Shown here: positions 19,263-27,977 of the stretch, one piece after another
Layout of the letters: every line of letters starts with the position of its first letter
Position numbering within the stretch: position 1 is the stretch's first letter
DNA from: JACMQX01 sp044225675
Lineage (GTDB): Bacteria > Pseudomonadota > Gammaproteobacteria > Burkholderiales > Burkholderiaceae_C
Reading direction: 5' to 3'
Assembly (NCBI GenBank): GCA_044225675.1
Contig: JBGAIH010000026.1
Location: 1-64,000 of the forward strand
DNA length: 64,000 nt
Notes under the pieces: model-generated
The model's database searches: none
The model's input: only the letters and a program-made list of their open reading frames with translations
What the model was told of the DNA's origin: nothing
Made by a program: the position numbers and the translations under genes

Positions 19263-19948
19263 ATGAGCTCCCCCTACGCCCCGGCACTGCAGCCGGCCAT
19301 GCAGCGCACCAACCCCGCCCATTTCCGGGGCATTCCCGACACCCATGGCGGCTTTGACCGCAGCCATGACGCAAGGCCTTCCGAAAGCCTGCGTTTCCGC
19401 CAGCTCTACACCCCGCGCGAGTTCTCGCGCGTGCTCCATCTGCGCGAGGAGATCAATCTGCCTGCCGAGATGCTGGCCGATCCGGCCTTCATTGCACGCG
19501 AAAAAAAAGAGACGAAATCGGTTTTGTAGGTGCTTTTGAGTACGAAGGTGAGTACATTGGCACCATCCGTCTCATTCCCATCGGAGAAGGTCTCGCCCCC
19601 TGCGAGTCGATTCTCGGCAGCCTGCCTGACATTTCCCCGCAGGTCTACGAAAATGGCTGGGAAGTAGGGCGCCTCGTTCTTGCCCCACAATACCGCGCAC
19701 GTCCGGACATCCTCAAGAACTGTTTTGCCCTGACGCTCATGCGCTTCATCGAAATCACCCCCGAGGCGAACTTTCTCGCCACCTGCAACCCGCTGCTCAG
19801 CCGCCTGTACCGCCGGTTCGGCTTCTCGGTGCTGGTCAAGGACGCCTGCCAGCGTGACGGCGAGTCCTATTCCCTGATTCACGGCAACGTCACCACCGTG
19901 GGCCTGGCCGTATCGGCCGAAGCCGCCTCGCAAAGGCTGGCCCAATGA
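19263..19948 (+). CDS. FeeM-like N-acyl amino acid synthase / GNAT-type acyltransferase, interrupted by a frameshift at A8
   Basis: Two overlapping frames together encode one protein of about 228 residues. The first (19263-19529) runs to KKETKSVL and a stop. The second, joined by a -1 shift at the eight-A run 19501-19508, continues as RDEIGFVGAFEYEGEYIGTI and ends at 19948. The pattern REEINLPAEML, then GTIRLIPIGEG, then WEVGRLVLAPQYR, then FLATCNPLLSRLYRRFGF matches N-acyl amino acid synthases, which share the fold of acyl-homoserine lactone synthases. An AAAGGA ribosome site precedes the first ATG, and the end overlaps the sensor kinase start (ATGA). The second frame is intact over its whole length. 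The break may be programmed, corrected by transcript slippage, a real mutation, or a sequence error. Confidence 0.7.
19502..19508 (+). other. A-AAA-AAA slippery heptamer (candidate -1 frameshift or slippage site)
   Basis: In the frame of the first ATG the bases read GAA AAA AAA GAG. The heptamer A AAA AAA followed by G is in the correct phase for a -1 shift, giving AAA AAA AGA GAC and entering exactly the frame that encodes the rest of the acyltransferase. I see no convincing downstream stem-loop or upstream Shine-Dalgarno-like stimulator. Confidence 0.5.
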
Positions 19949-22458
19949 AGCAAGCCTGGCTGCGCCTGTACGCGCATTACCGCGACTACCACGCGTACGG
20001 GCCGCCCCGGCTCAAGTACATGGGCTGGCTGGGCATGCTGTCCCTGGTCGCCTTCTACTTCATCCGCTTCACGCGGCCCAATGCCGAACTGTTCGACGAC
20101 ATCGGCCTGCGCGGCTCCGCCATCATCCTTTTGTCGCTGCTGGCGCTGCGCGACCAGTGGCCCGAGAAGCTGCGCAGACACTACATCGCGTATTCCTACG
20201 TGGCAGTGCTGTACTGCCTGCCGTGTTTCACCGTGCTGGTGGCCTTGCAGCGCGGCGGCGGCATGCCGGCCATCTCCAACGCCTTCATCACGCTGTGTTT
20301 TCTGGTGCTGCTGACCGACTGGCGCAACACGCTGGTCATGCTGGCCACCGGCACAGCCATGGCGGTGGGCTTTTACGTGGCCACCACGCCCGCGCCGCGC
20401 ATCCCGATGGATCTGGTCGCCCAGTTGCCTGCGTTCGCCCTCATCGTGATCGGCGGCAACCTGTTCAAGTTCTCGACCGAGCAGATCGACGCCGAACGCA
20501 AGCTGCGGGCGACGCAGGCGCTGGCCGGCTCGATCGCGCATGAAATGCGCACGCCGCTGGTCCAGCTCAAGCACAATCTGCTGGGCATGTCGCAGGCACT
20601 GCCTTCGCCCACCACCACGGCGCAGGCCCAGACCCTGGGGCCGCGCGACGTCAACTCGCTCTACCGCTTCCTTGCGCAAAGCGAAATCGCCGTCAAGCGC
20701 GGGCTGCAGGTGATCGAGATGACGCTCGACGAGGTCAGCGCCAAGCCCCTGGACACCGCCGGCTTTGCCTATCTTTCGGCCGCCGAGGCCACCGGCAAGG
20801 CCGTGCAGGAGTACGGCTACGAGACCGAGGAGGCCCGGGGCCGCGTCAGTCTGGAAATCAAGGAAGACTTCACCTTCCGCGGCGACGAGACGGCGTATCT
20901 GTTCGTGGTGTTCAACCTGCTCAAGAACGCGCTCTATTACCTGCCGTTCTATCCGCAGGCGCGGGTGACGATCACGGTGGACCGCCACGAGGTGCGGGTC
21001 CATGACAACGGTCCGGGGATCGCGCCCGACGTGCTGGCCCGGCTGTTCGAGCCCTTCCGCTCCGTCGGCAAGACCGGCGGCACCGGCCTCGGCCTGGCCT
21101 ACTGCCAGCGTGTCATGCGGGCGTTCGGCGGTGACGTTTCCTGCGAGTCGGTCCTTGGCGAATACACACGGTTCACCATGAGCTTTCCGCCCATCAGCCA
21201 GGCGGACGGCGAGGCACACCGCCTGTCGGTCCTTGGGGCAGCGCAGGCGGCCTTCCGCGGCAAGCGGCTGCTCGTGGTGGACGACGATCCCACGCTGCGC
21301 CTGACGACACGGCACAAGCTGCAGCCTCTGGGCGCAGTGATCGACGAGGCGCCGGACGGCCAGCGCGCCATGCAGATGCTGGCCAGACAGCGCTACGACC
21401 TGGTCGTGCTCGACCTGAACATGCCGGTGCTTGACGGCTATGCGGTGACCGAGCGCATCCGCCAGGGCCTGGTGCCCGAGAACCGCGACGTCTGCATCGT
21501 GGCCTACACCAGCGAGCTGGCGCACGTGGCCAGCGTCAAGACCTACAAGGCGGGCATGGACGGCTTCGTGAGCAAGCCCTGTGCCCAGGTTCCCCTGGTC
21601 CAGGCGCTGCATCAGGCGCTGGAACACCCGCTGACGCGAGCGCGGTCCGAGGCGGCCGTGCTGGCGGGCCGCACCATGCTGCTGGCCGACGACAATCCCT
21701 ACAACCGCAAGGCGGTCGCGGCCTATCTGCGGCATGCCGGCATCCGGGTGGTCGAGGCCGACCACGGCGAAGCGGCGCTGGAGCAGCTGCGACAGCACAC
21801 GGGCTGGGACGCCATCCTCATGGACATCAACATGCCGGGCATGAACGGCATGGAGGCCACCCGCGCGATCCGCGCCAGCCACGGGCCGGAGAAACTCGTG
21901 CCCATCATTGCGCTGACCGCGCATTCCGACGATGCCACCATCGCGCAGGCACGCGCCGCCGGCATGAACGACTTCATCACCAAGCCGGTGGACGCTCCCG
22001 TGCTGTACGAAAAGCTGGGCACGCTGGTCAGGAGCAACGGCGCCGTGTCCAGCCCGCCGCCGCCGGCCGTCGCGCCAAGTCCCCAAGCGGGCAGTGCGGG
22101 CCCGACGCTGCTGGATCTGCCGCGGCTCGAAGGCTTTCGCCATATCGGCATGCTGGACGAGCTGCTGAGCGACTATCTTCCGGAAATCGCCCGCATGGTG
22201 GCAATCCTGGAGGACGCGGTGATCCGCGACGATCTGCCCGAGAGCACGGAAATCATGCATTCCTTGCTGGGCATGAGCGGCGAGGCCGGTGCCCTGGCGC
22301 TCTACCAACTGGTGCGCAGACTCTACGTCCCGATGGTCGAGGAGCACCGGTGGCCGGATCAGCAGGAGTGGCTGGCCCAGGTCAAGGCGCTGGCCGCGCA
22401 GACCAATGATGCGCTGCAGGCTTACGGCGAGGCCCAGGCGCGCAACAGCTCCACCTGA
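19945..22458 (+). CDS. CqsS-type hybrid sensor histidine kinase with two receivers and Hpt domain
   Basis: The 837-residue protein starts with six predicted membrane helices (about residues 25-175) and no periplasmic domain. The start YGPPRLKYMGWLGMLSL and the spacing to GLRGSAIILLSLLALRD resemble Vibrio CqsS closely. HisKA follows with His199 in AGSIAHEMRTPL, then HATPase (NLLKNALYY, DNGPGIAP, GGTGLGLAYC). The first receiver has D490 in VVLDLNMPVLDG, the second has D627 in LMDINMPGMNG, and a C-terminal Hpt has His772 in MHSLLGMSGEAG. CqsS-family kinases sense small hydrophobic autoinducers through this membrane domain. The start overlaps the acyltransferase stop, so the two are translationally coupled. 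I infer that the neighbouring acyltransferase makes its ligand; the ligand is not known. Confidence 0.88.
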   Translation: MKQAWLRLYAHYRDYHAYGPPRLKYMGWLGMLSLVAFYFIRFTRPNAELFDDIGLRGSAIILLSLLALRDQWPEKLRRHYIAYSYVAVLYCLPCFTVLVALQRGGGMPAISNAFITLCFLVLLTDWRNTLVMLATGTAMAVGFYVATTPAPRIPMDLVAQLPAFALIVIGGNLFKFSTEQIDAERKLRATQALAGSIAHEMRTPLVQLKHNLLGMSQALPSPTTTAQAQTLGPRDVNSLYRFLAQSEIAVKRGLQVIEMTLDEVSAKPLDTAGFAYLSAAEATGKAVQEYGYETEEARGRVSLEIKEDFTFRGDETAYLFVVFNLLKNALYYLPFYPQARVTITVDRHEVRVHDNGPGIAPDVLARLFEPFRSVGKTGGTGLGLAYCQRVMRAFGGDVSCESVLGEYTRFTMSFPPISQADGEAHRLSVLGAAQAAFRGKRLLVVDDDPTLRLTTRHKLQPLGAVIDEAPDGQRAMQMLARQRYDLVVLDLNMPVLDGYAVTERIRQGLVPENRDVCIVAYTSELAHVASVKTYKAGMDGFVSKPCAQVPLVQALHQALEHPLTRARSEAAVLAGRTMLLADDNPYNRKAVAAYLRHAGIRVVEADHGEAALEQLRQHTGWDAILMDINMPGMNGMEATRAIRASHGPEKLVPIIALTAHSDDATIAQARAAGMNDFITKPVDAPVLYEKLGTLVRSNGAVSSPPPPAVAPSPQAGSAGPTLLDLPRLEGFRHIGMLDELLSDYLPEIARMVAILEDAVIRDDLPESTEIMHSLLGMSGEAGALALYQLVRRLYVPMVEEHRWPDQQEWLAQVKALAAQTNDALQAYGEAQARNSST

Positions 22459-22475
22459 GCCATCGACTGACCTGA

Positions 22476-23648
22476 ATGCAGCTTTCCGACCCGGCGCACG
22501 ACGCGCGCGCCATCCTGTTCGTTGACGACGAGCCGACCTCCTGCAAACTGTTCGTCGGCATGTTCGGCGATGAATTCGAGATCGTCACCGCCTCGGGCGT
22601 GCGCGAGGCCCTGGAGGTGCTGCAGAACCGGGGCAACGAGTTTGCGGTGCTCGTGACCGACTACCGCATGCCGGAGCGCGACGGCGTCAAGCTGCTGCAG
22701 GCCGTGCAGCGCGACTTCCGGCATCTGGTGCGCCTGCTGGTGACCGCCTACGCCGGCAAGGAAGTCGCGATGGCAGCGATCAATCAGGGCAAGGTGCTGC
22801 GCATCCTGGAAAAGCCCCTGGACAACACGGTCACGCGCGAGGCACTGCGGGAAGCACTGGCCTTGCATCGCACCAAGGCCGTCGAGCGGGCCCTCAACGA
22901 AGGCCGCGTTGCGGCGCTGCGCGAAACCCTGGGTTTTCTTGCGCACGAACTCAATACCCCTCTGGCGACCGTGCGCGGCTACCTCAGTGCCGTGGCTAAC
23001 CGTCATGAGCCTTCGCCGCCCGGCACGCCGACCAACGTCGTGCAGTTCGTCGAAGTCCATCCCGGCGAGGTGATGGCGGCACTGGCCAACGCCGAACGGC
23101 GCGCGCTGTACTGCCAGTCGCTGGTATCGACCTTCGTCCAGTCGGCGCGCGACGCCTACCCCGGCGCGCCGATGCAGACCTTCTCCGCCGCCAGCCTGGT
23201 CAGCGCCTTGCTGGACGAATTCCCGTTCGAGGGCAACGAGCGTTCGATCGTCACCAGCCATGTCGCCGAAGACTTCCGCCTGCCGGGCCGGCGCGACCTG
23301 CTGTACCTCGTGCTGTGCACGCTCGCCAAGAACGCGCTGCAGGCGATGCGCGACCGCAGCGGCTCGAGTCTTCGCATCGAGCTCGACCGCGAAGCCTTGC
23401 CCGGCGGGGGAGGGCGTGGCCGCATGCGCTTCGTCGACAACGGGCCGGGCATCGCGCCGGACCTGCTGACGCGCCTGACCCGCGAACCCGTGACGACGCG
23501 CGAGAGTGCCGGCGGCAACGGCATGGGACTGATGTTCTGCCGCCGTGTGATGCAGTCCATCGGCGGCAGCATCGAGATCGCGTCCGAGCCGGGGCAGGGC
23601 GCCACCGCCACGCTCTACTTCCAGCCACTGCCTGAAGGCGGGGGCTGA
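22476..23648 (+). CDS. PhcR-like response regulator with C-terminal histidine kinase domain
   Basis: The 390-residue protein begins with a receiver (D62 in VLVTDYRMPERDG, K113 in ILEKPLDN). A kinase core follows, with His157 in GFLAHELNTPLATV and a HATPase with TLAKNALQAM, DNGPGIAP and NGMGLMFCRR. Receiver-then-kinase order without a DNA-binding domain is the architecture of PhcR, the partner of PhcS in Ralstonia quorum sensing. The gene starts 17 bases after the sensor kinase, so it is its likely cognate partner. Output must pass to a further protein, because no DNA-binding or enzymatic output domain is present. Confidence 0.87.
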   Translation: MQLSDPAHDARAILFVDDEPTSCKLFVGMFGDEFEIVTASGVREALEVLQNRGNEFAVLVTDYRMPERDGVKLLQAVQRDFRHLVRLLVTAYAGKEVAMAAINQGKVLRILEKPLDNTVTREALREALALHRTKAVERALNEGRVAALRETLGFLAHELNTPLATVRGYLSAVANRHEPSPPGTPTNVVQFVEVHPGEVMAALANAERRALYCQSLVSTFVQSARDAYPGAPMQTFSAASLVSALLDEFPFEGNERSIVTSHVAEDFRLPGRRDLLYLVLCTLAKNALQAMRDRSGSSLRIELDREALPGGGGRGRMRFVDNGPGIAPDLLTRLTREPVTTRESAGGNGMGLMFCRRVMQSIGGSIEIASEPGQGATATLYFQPLPEGGG

Positions 23649-23693
23649 GCGTCAGGTTCGGACTCGGGTATCGGTTTCTCGGGGCAAACCCGC

Positions 23694-23721
23694 TTCACGC
23701 GCGGCGTCAAATGATTAGCAT
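23694..23721 (+). promoter_or_regulatory. Candidate sigma-70 promoter of acyl-CoA synthetase gene
   Basis: TTCACG, 16 bases, then TAGCAT, about 38 bases upstream of the acyl-CoA synthetase start. Each box matches four of six consensus positions, so this is only a possibility. Confidence 0.25.
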
Positions 23722-23759
23722 GGCAGCTTTGCCTGATCATTTTGTCCCGAGGAGTACCC

Positions 23760-25391
23760 ATGCTGGGTTTGATGCAAAGCCAACCGCTGCTGATTTCGTC
23801 CCTGATCACCTTTGCCGACCGCCACCATGGCGACGGCGAAATCGTTTCCCGGCGCGTTGAAGGCGACATTCACCGCTACACCTGGAGCGACGTCGCACGC
23901 CGCTCCCGCAAGGTCGCCCATGCGCTCGACGCGCTCAAGCTTGGTTTCAGCGACCGCGTGGCCACGCTCGCCTGGAACGGCTACCGCCACCTGGAGCTGT
24001 ACTTCGGCGTGAGCGGCTCGGGCCGCGTGCTTCATACCCTGAACCCGCGCCTGCACCCGGACCAGATCGTCTGGATCGCCAACCACGCCGAAGACCAGGT
24101 CCTGTGCTTCGACATGACCTTCCTGCCGCTGGTGCAGGCGATCCACGCCAAGTGCGCGACCATCAAGCACTGGGTGGCGATGTGCGACGCCGACAAGCTG
24201 CCCAAGGACAGCGGCATTCCCAACCTCGTGAGCTACGAGGCCTGGATCGCGCCGCAGCCGGACACCTACACCTGGCCCCAGTTCGACGAGAACTCGGCGT
24301 CGAGCATGTGCTACACGAGCGGCACCACCGGCAACCCCAAGGCCGCTCTCTACAGCCACCGATCCACCACGCTGCACGCCTACGCGGCCGCCTTGCCCGA
24401 CGTGATGTGCCTGTCGGCGCGCGACTCGGTGCTGCCCGTGGTGCCGATGTTCCACGTCAATGCCTGGGGCATTCCGTACTCGGCTGCGCTCACCGGCTGC
24501 AAGCTGGTCTTCCCGGGCCCGGGTCTGGACGGCAAGTCGGTGTACGAGCTGATCGAAGCCGAGAAGGTCACCTACGCTGCCGGCGTGCCCACCGTGTGGC
24601 AGATGCTGCTCGGCCACATGAAGCCGGCCGGCCTGCGTTTTTCCACCCTCAAGCGCACCGTCATCGGCGGCTCGGCCTGCCCGCCGGCCATGATCAACGC
24701 CTTCCAGGACGACTATGGCGTCGAGGTTCTGCATGCCTGGGGCATGACCGAGATGAGTCCGCTGGGCACGCTGTGCACGCTCAAGAACAAGCACCTCGCG
24801 ATGTCGGCCGACGACCGCATGAAGATCCGCCTGAAGCAGGGCCGTGCAATCTACGGCGTCGACCTCAAGATCGTCGACGGTGACGGCAAGGAGCTTCCGT
24901 GGGACGGCAAGGCCTACGGCGACCTGTACGTCAAGGGCCCATGGATCGTGCGGGAATACTTCAAGGGCGAGGGCGGCGATCCGTTGGTCGACGGCTGGTT
25001 CCCCACCGGCGACGTGGCCACCATCGACCCCGACGGCTACATGCAGATCACCGACCGCAGCAAGGACGTGATCAAGTCCGGCGGCGAGTGGATCAGCTCG
25101 ATCGACATCGAGAACATCGCGGTGGCGCACCCTGCCGTCGCCATGGCCGCCTGCATCGGCGTGCCGCATCCGAAGTGGGACGAGCGACCGATCATCGCGG
25201 TCGTCAAGAAGCCCGGCGCCGAAGTGACGCGCGAGGACATCCTCAAGTTCTACGAAGGCCGCACGGTGGCCAAGTGGCAGGTGCCGGACGACGTGGTCTT
25301 CGTCGACGCGATCCCGCTCGGCGCCACCGGCAAGATGCTCAAGACCCGGCTGCGCGAGATGCTCAAGGACTACAAGCTGCCGGGCCTGTGA
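23760..25391 (+). CDS. Fatty acyl-CoA synthetase (AMP-forming), medium/long-chain or DmdB-like
   Basis: This 543-residue member of the AMP-forming ligase family activates a fatty or thio-fatty acid with ATP and CoA. The P-loop-like motif YTSGTTGNPKAA, the A5-type motif HAWGMTEMSPLGT, the adenylate motif GWFPTGDVATID, the hinge DRSKDVIKSGGEW and the C-terminal lysine in GATGKMLK are all intact. Family members include medium-chain acyl-CoA ligases and 3-methylmercaptopropionyl-CoA ligase; the chain-length choice cannot be read. The ATG at 23760 has a GAGGAG site upstream. It stands between the sensing unit and the ABC transporter and would feed the beta-oxidation genes downstream. Confidence 0.92.
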   Translation: MLGLMQSQPLLISSLITFADRHHGDGEIVSRRVEGDIHRYTWSDVARRSRKVAHALDALKLGFSDRVATLAWNGYRHLELYFGVSGSGRVLHTLNPRLHPDQIVWIANHAEDQVLCFDMTFLPLVQAIHAKCATIKHWVAMCDADKLPKDSGIPNLVSYEAWIAPQPDTYTWPQFDENSASSMCYTSGTTGNPKAALYSHRSTTLHAYAAALPDVMCLSARDSVLPVVPMFHVNAWGIPYSAALTGCKLVFPGPGLDGKSVYELIEAEKVTYAAGVPTVWQMLLGHMKPAGLRFSTLKRTVIGGSACPPAMINAFQDDYGVEVLHAWGMTEMSPLGTLCTLKNKHLAMSADDRMKIRLKQGRAIYGVDLKIVDGDGKELPWDGKAYGDLYVKGPWIVREYFKGEGGDPLVDGWFPTGDVATIDPDGYMQITDRSKDVIKSGGEWISSIDIENIAVAHPAVAMAACIGVPHPKWDERPIIAVVKKPGAEVTREDILKFYEGRTVAKWQVPDDVVFVDAIPLGATGKMLKTRLREMLKDYKLPGL

Positions 25392-25625
25392 GCGGCCTGC
25401 CGCTGCGGCGGTGGGTTGCCCCGCAGCGGTGCATGCCGCAGCCTGTCACGCGTGCATGCCGGTGCCTGGCGGGACCGCCCCGCCGCAAGGCCTTTCGTCA
25501 TGCCGGCGGCGGGCCGCTTGTCGCCTTCGCGATAGTGCGGGCCTTCGCTACGGGCAATCCCTGAGCGTTGCGCTGCACAAAAGCCGCTACGCTGCGCCCT
25601 GAGTTCACAACCCTAGGAGACCTTC

Positions 25626-26858
25626 ATGAAATTCGCCCTCCAAGCCGTCGCGGCGTCCGTTCTTGTCCTGGCCGCCGGCGGTGCATTCGCCCAGAAGGGC
25701 GAGACCGTCAAGATGGTTCGCATCGACCCGCTGACCGGCCTGCTGGGCCCCGTGGGCGTGAGCCAGATGAAGGGCTACCAGTTCTTCGCCGAGAAGTTCA
25801 GCGGCGCCGGCAATCCGGCTGGCGTGAAGTTCGACATCACCTTCATCGACAACAAGCTGAGCCCGGCCGAAAGCCTGAACGCGCTGAAGGCCGCGATCGA
25901 CCAGGGCGCCCGCTACATCGTTCAGGGCAACGGCTCCTCCGTCGCGCTGGCGCTGGCCGACGCGGTCCAGAAGCACAACGAGCGCAACCCCGGCAAGGAA
26001 GTCATCTACCTGAACGACTCGGCCGTGGACCCGGACCTCACTAACAGCAAGTGCAGCTACTGGCACTTCCGCTTTGACGCCGACACGTCCATGAAGATGG
26101 AAGCCATGTCGAGCTTCATGGTCGACCAGAAGGACATCAAGAACGTCTACATCCTCGGCCAGAACTACTCGCACGGCGTGCAGGTCGCCAAGTACACCAA
26201 GGAAACCCTGGCGCGCAAGCGCCCCGACGTGAAGATCGTCGGTGAAGACCTGCATCCGCTGGCGCAGGTCCGCGACTTCGCGCCCTACATCGCCAAGATC
26301 AAGGCCTCGGGCGCCGACACCGTGGTGACCGGCAACTGGGGCTCCGACCTGTCGCTGCTCATCAAGGCAGCGAATGAGGGCGGCTACAACGGCAAGTTCT
26401 TCACCTATTACGCCGGCGTGACCGGCACGCCGACGGCCCTGGGCCAGAACGGCGCCGGCCGCGTCTACCAGGTTGCGTACAACCACTACAACATGGGCGG
26501 CCAGATGGACAAGTGGATGGCCGAGTTCAAGACCAAGTACAACGACGACTTCTACACCGGCTCGACCATCCGCATCTTCGAGATGCTGGGCGCGGCGATG
26601 GCCAAGGCCAAGTCGACCGACCCGGTCAAGGTCGCTGCGGCGCTCGAAGGCCTGAAGGTCAAGAGCTTCAACGGTGAAGTCGAGATGCGCAAGACCGACC
26701 ACCAGTTGCAGCAGCCGCTGTACGTCTCGGTCTGGCAGAAGGCCGACAAGAAGTATCCGTACAGCCCGGAGAACACCGGCATGACCCTGGCCCCGGTCAA
26801 GGAGTATCCGAACTACGTGTCCAGCACGCCGACCAGCTGCCAGATGAAGCGTCCCTGA
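25626..26858 (+). CDS. Liv-type ABC transporter substrate-binding protein
   Basis: This periplasmic binding protein of 410 residues belongs to the branched-chain amino acid/amide family. A signal peptide ends near GGAFAQ. The mature part has the type-I fold pattern: IDPLTGLLGPVGVSQMKGYQ, FIDNKLSPAESLNALKAAID, and late EMLGAAMAKAKSTDPVKVAA. It has a TAGGAG ribosome site. The ligand is not certain; in this family it ranges from branched-chain amino acids to aromatic or short organic acids, and the nearby acyl-CoA genes favour a carboxylic acid. Permeases and ATPases follow directly. The 234 bases upstream hold no recognisable element. Confidence 0.9.
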   Translation: MKFALQAVAASVLVLAAGGAFAQKGETVKMVRIDPLTGLLGPVGVSQMKGYQFFAEKFSGAGNPAGVKFDITFIDNKLSPAESLNALKAAIDQGARYIVQGNGSSVALALADAVQKHNERNPGKEVIYLNDSAVDPDLTNSKCSYWHFRFDADTSMKMEAMSSFMVDQKDIKNVYILGQNYSHGVQVAKYTKETLARKRPDVKIVGEDLHPLAQVRDFAPYIAKIKASGADTVVTGNWGSDLSLLIKAANEGGYNGKFFTYYAGVTGTPTALGQNGAGRVYQVAYNHYNMGGQMDKWMAEFKTKYNDDFYTGSTIRIFEMLGAAMAKAKSTDPVKVAAALEGLKVKSFNGEVEMRKTDHQLQQPLYVSVWQKADKKYPYSPENTGMTLAPVKEYPNYVSSTPTSCQMKRP

Positions 26859-26875
26859 TCCTGCAGCCGCATCCA

Positions 26876-26916
26876 GGAGCCCGTACGGGTGTACCGTAGC
26901 GGGCTCCTTCATTTTC
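26876..26916 (+). terminator. Stem-loop between binding protein and permease genes
   Basis: A 13-pair stem with one bulged G and a five-base loop (GGAGCCCGTACGG to CCGTAGCGGGCTCC) is followed by TTCATTTT. It fits an intrinsic terminator or attenuator that would let the binding protein be made in excess over the membrane parts, a known arrangement for such operons. Confidence 0.7.
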
Positions 26917-26938
26917 AAGGTGGAGAAAGTCGGTCGAC

Positions 26939-27973
26939 ATGGAGCAATTCATCATCTCGATGCTCAACGGGGTGAGCTATGGCCTGCTGCTGTTCATGCT
27001 CAGCTCGGGCCTGACGCTGATCTTCAGCATGATGGGCGTGCTGAACTTCGCGCATGCGAGCTTCTACATGGTCGGGGCCTACCTGGGCTACACGATCTCG
27101 CGCTTCGTCGGATTCTGGCCCGCGCTCGTGCTCGCGCCGCTGCTCGTCGGCATCCTGGGCGCGATGTTCGAGCGCTGGTGCCTGCGCAAGGTCCACAAGT
27201 ACGGCCACGTGCCCGAACTGCTGATCACCTTCGGCCTGTCGTACGTGATCGTCGAGCTGGTGCAGCTCATCTGGGGCCGCATCGCGGTGGAGTTCCGCCC
27301 GCCGGAGTCGCTGCGCGGCCCGGCCTTCACACTCATCAACCATTCGGTCGAGGGTCTGAGCGTGCTGTGGGGCGCCGCCCCGCAGGGCCTGTGCGCCTCG
27401 GCGGACGCCGCCGTGCGTGTGGTGTGCTCGCCGTTTCCCGCCACGCGCGGCTTCATGATGCTGATCGCCATCGTCATGCTCGTGTCGGTCTGGATGCTGC
27501 TCACCCGCACCCGCATCGGCCTTGTGATCCAGGCAGCGCTCACGCACCCTGAGGCGGTCGAGTCGCTCGGCCACAACGTGCCGCGCGTCTTCATGCTGGT
27601 GTTCGGCGCGGGCACGGCGCTCGCCGGCCTGGCCGGCGTGATCGGCGGCAGCACCTTCCTGACCGAGCCGTCGATGGCGGCCACGGTCGGCTCGGTGATC
27701 TTCGTGGTGGTGGTGGTCGGCGGCATGGGCTCGCTGTCGGGCGCCTTCCTCGCATCGCTTCTGATCGGGGTGATCCAGACCTTCGCGGTCGCCTTCGACT
27801 ACTCGCTGGGCTCGGTCGCTGCGGCGCTCGGCCTGCAACTCGGCGCTGCGGCCCAGGGCAACTCGCTGGTCAAGCTCACGCTGTCCCAGGTGGCGCCGAT
27901 CCTGCCGTACCTGTTCCTGGTGCTGATCCTGATCTTCCGGCCGCGCGGCCTGCTCGGCACGCGGGAGGGCTGA
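26939..27973 (+). CDS. livH: ABC transporter permease, LivH type
   Basis: This 344-residue inner-membrane permease has about eight or nine helices. It carries LivH patterns such as MLNGVSYGLLLFMLSSGLTL and FAHASFYMVGAYLG, and later TRTRIGLVIQAALTHPEAVESLG, the cytoplasmic loop that contacts the ATPases. A small cysteine-containing insert (CASADAAVRVVCS, near residues 150-165) sits in a periplasmic loop. It follows the binding-protein gene after the stem-loop and is four bases from livM. Confidence 0.9.
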   Translation: MEQFIISMLNGVSYGLLLFMLSSGLTLIFSMMGVLNFAHASFYMVGAYLGYTISRFVGFWPALVLAPLLVGILGAMFERWCLRKVHKYGHVPELLITFGLSYVIVELVQLIWGRIAVEFRPPESLRGPAFTLINHSVEGLSVLWGAAPQGLCASADAAVRVVCSPFPATRGFMMLIAIVMLVSVWMLLTRTRIGLVIQAALTHPEAVESLGHNVPRVFMLVFGAGTALAGLAGVIGGSTFLTEPSMAATVGSVIFVVVVVGGMGSLSGAFLASLLIGVIQTFAVAFDYSLGSVAAALGLQLGAAAQGNSLVKLTLSQVAPILPYLFLVLILIFRPRGLLGTREG

Positions 27974-27977
27974 GGCC

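Noticed and set aside
19879..22347. An 822-codon open frame antisense to the CqsS-type kinase
   Set aside because: It mirrors a well-conserved kinase gene and has no domain of its own.
23709..23742. AAATGAT-N20-ATCATTT inverted repeat before the acyl-CoA synthetase gene
   Set aside because: The spacing is wide and the arms are AT-only, so chance is likely and no known operator fits.
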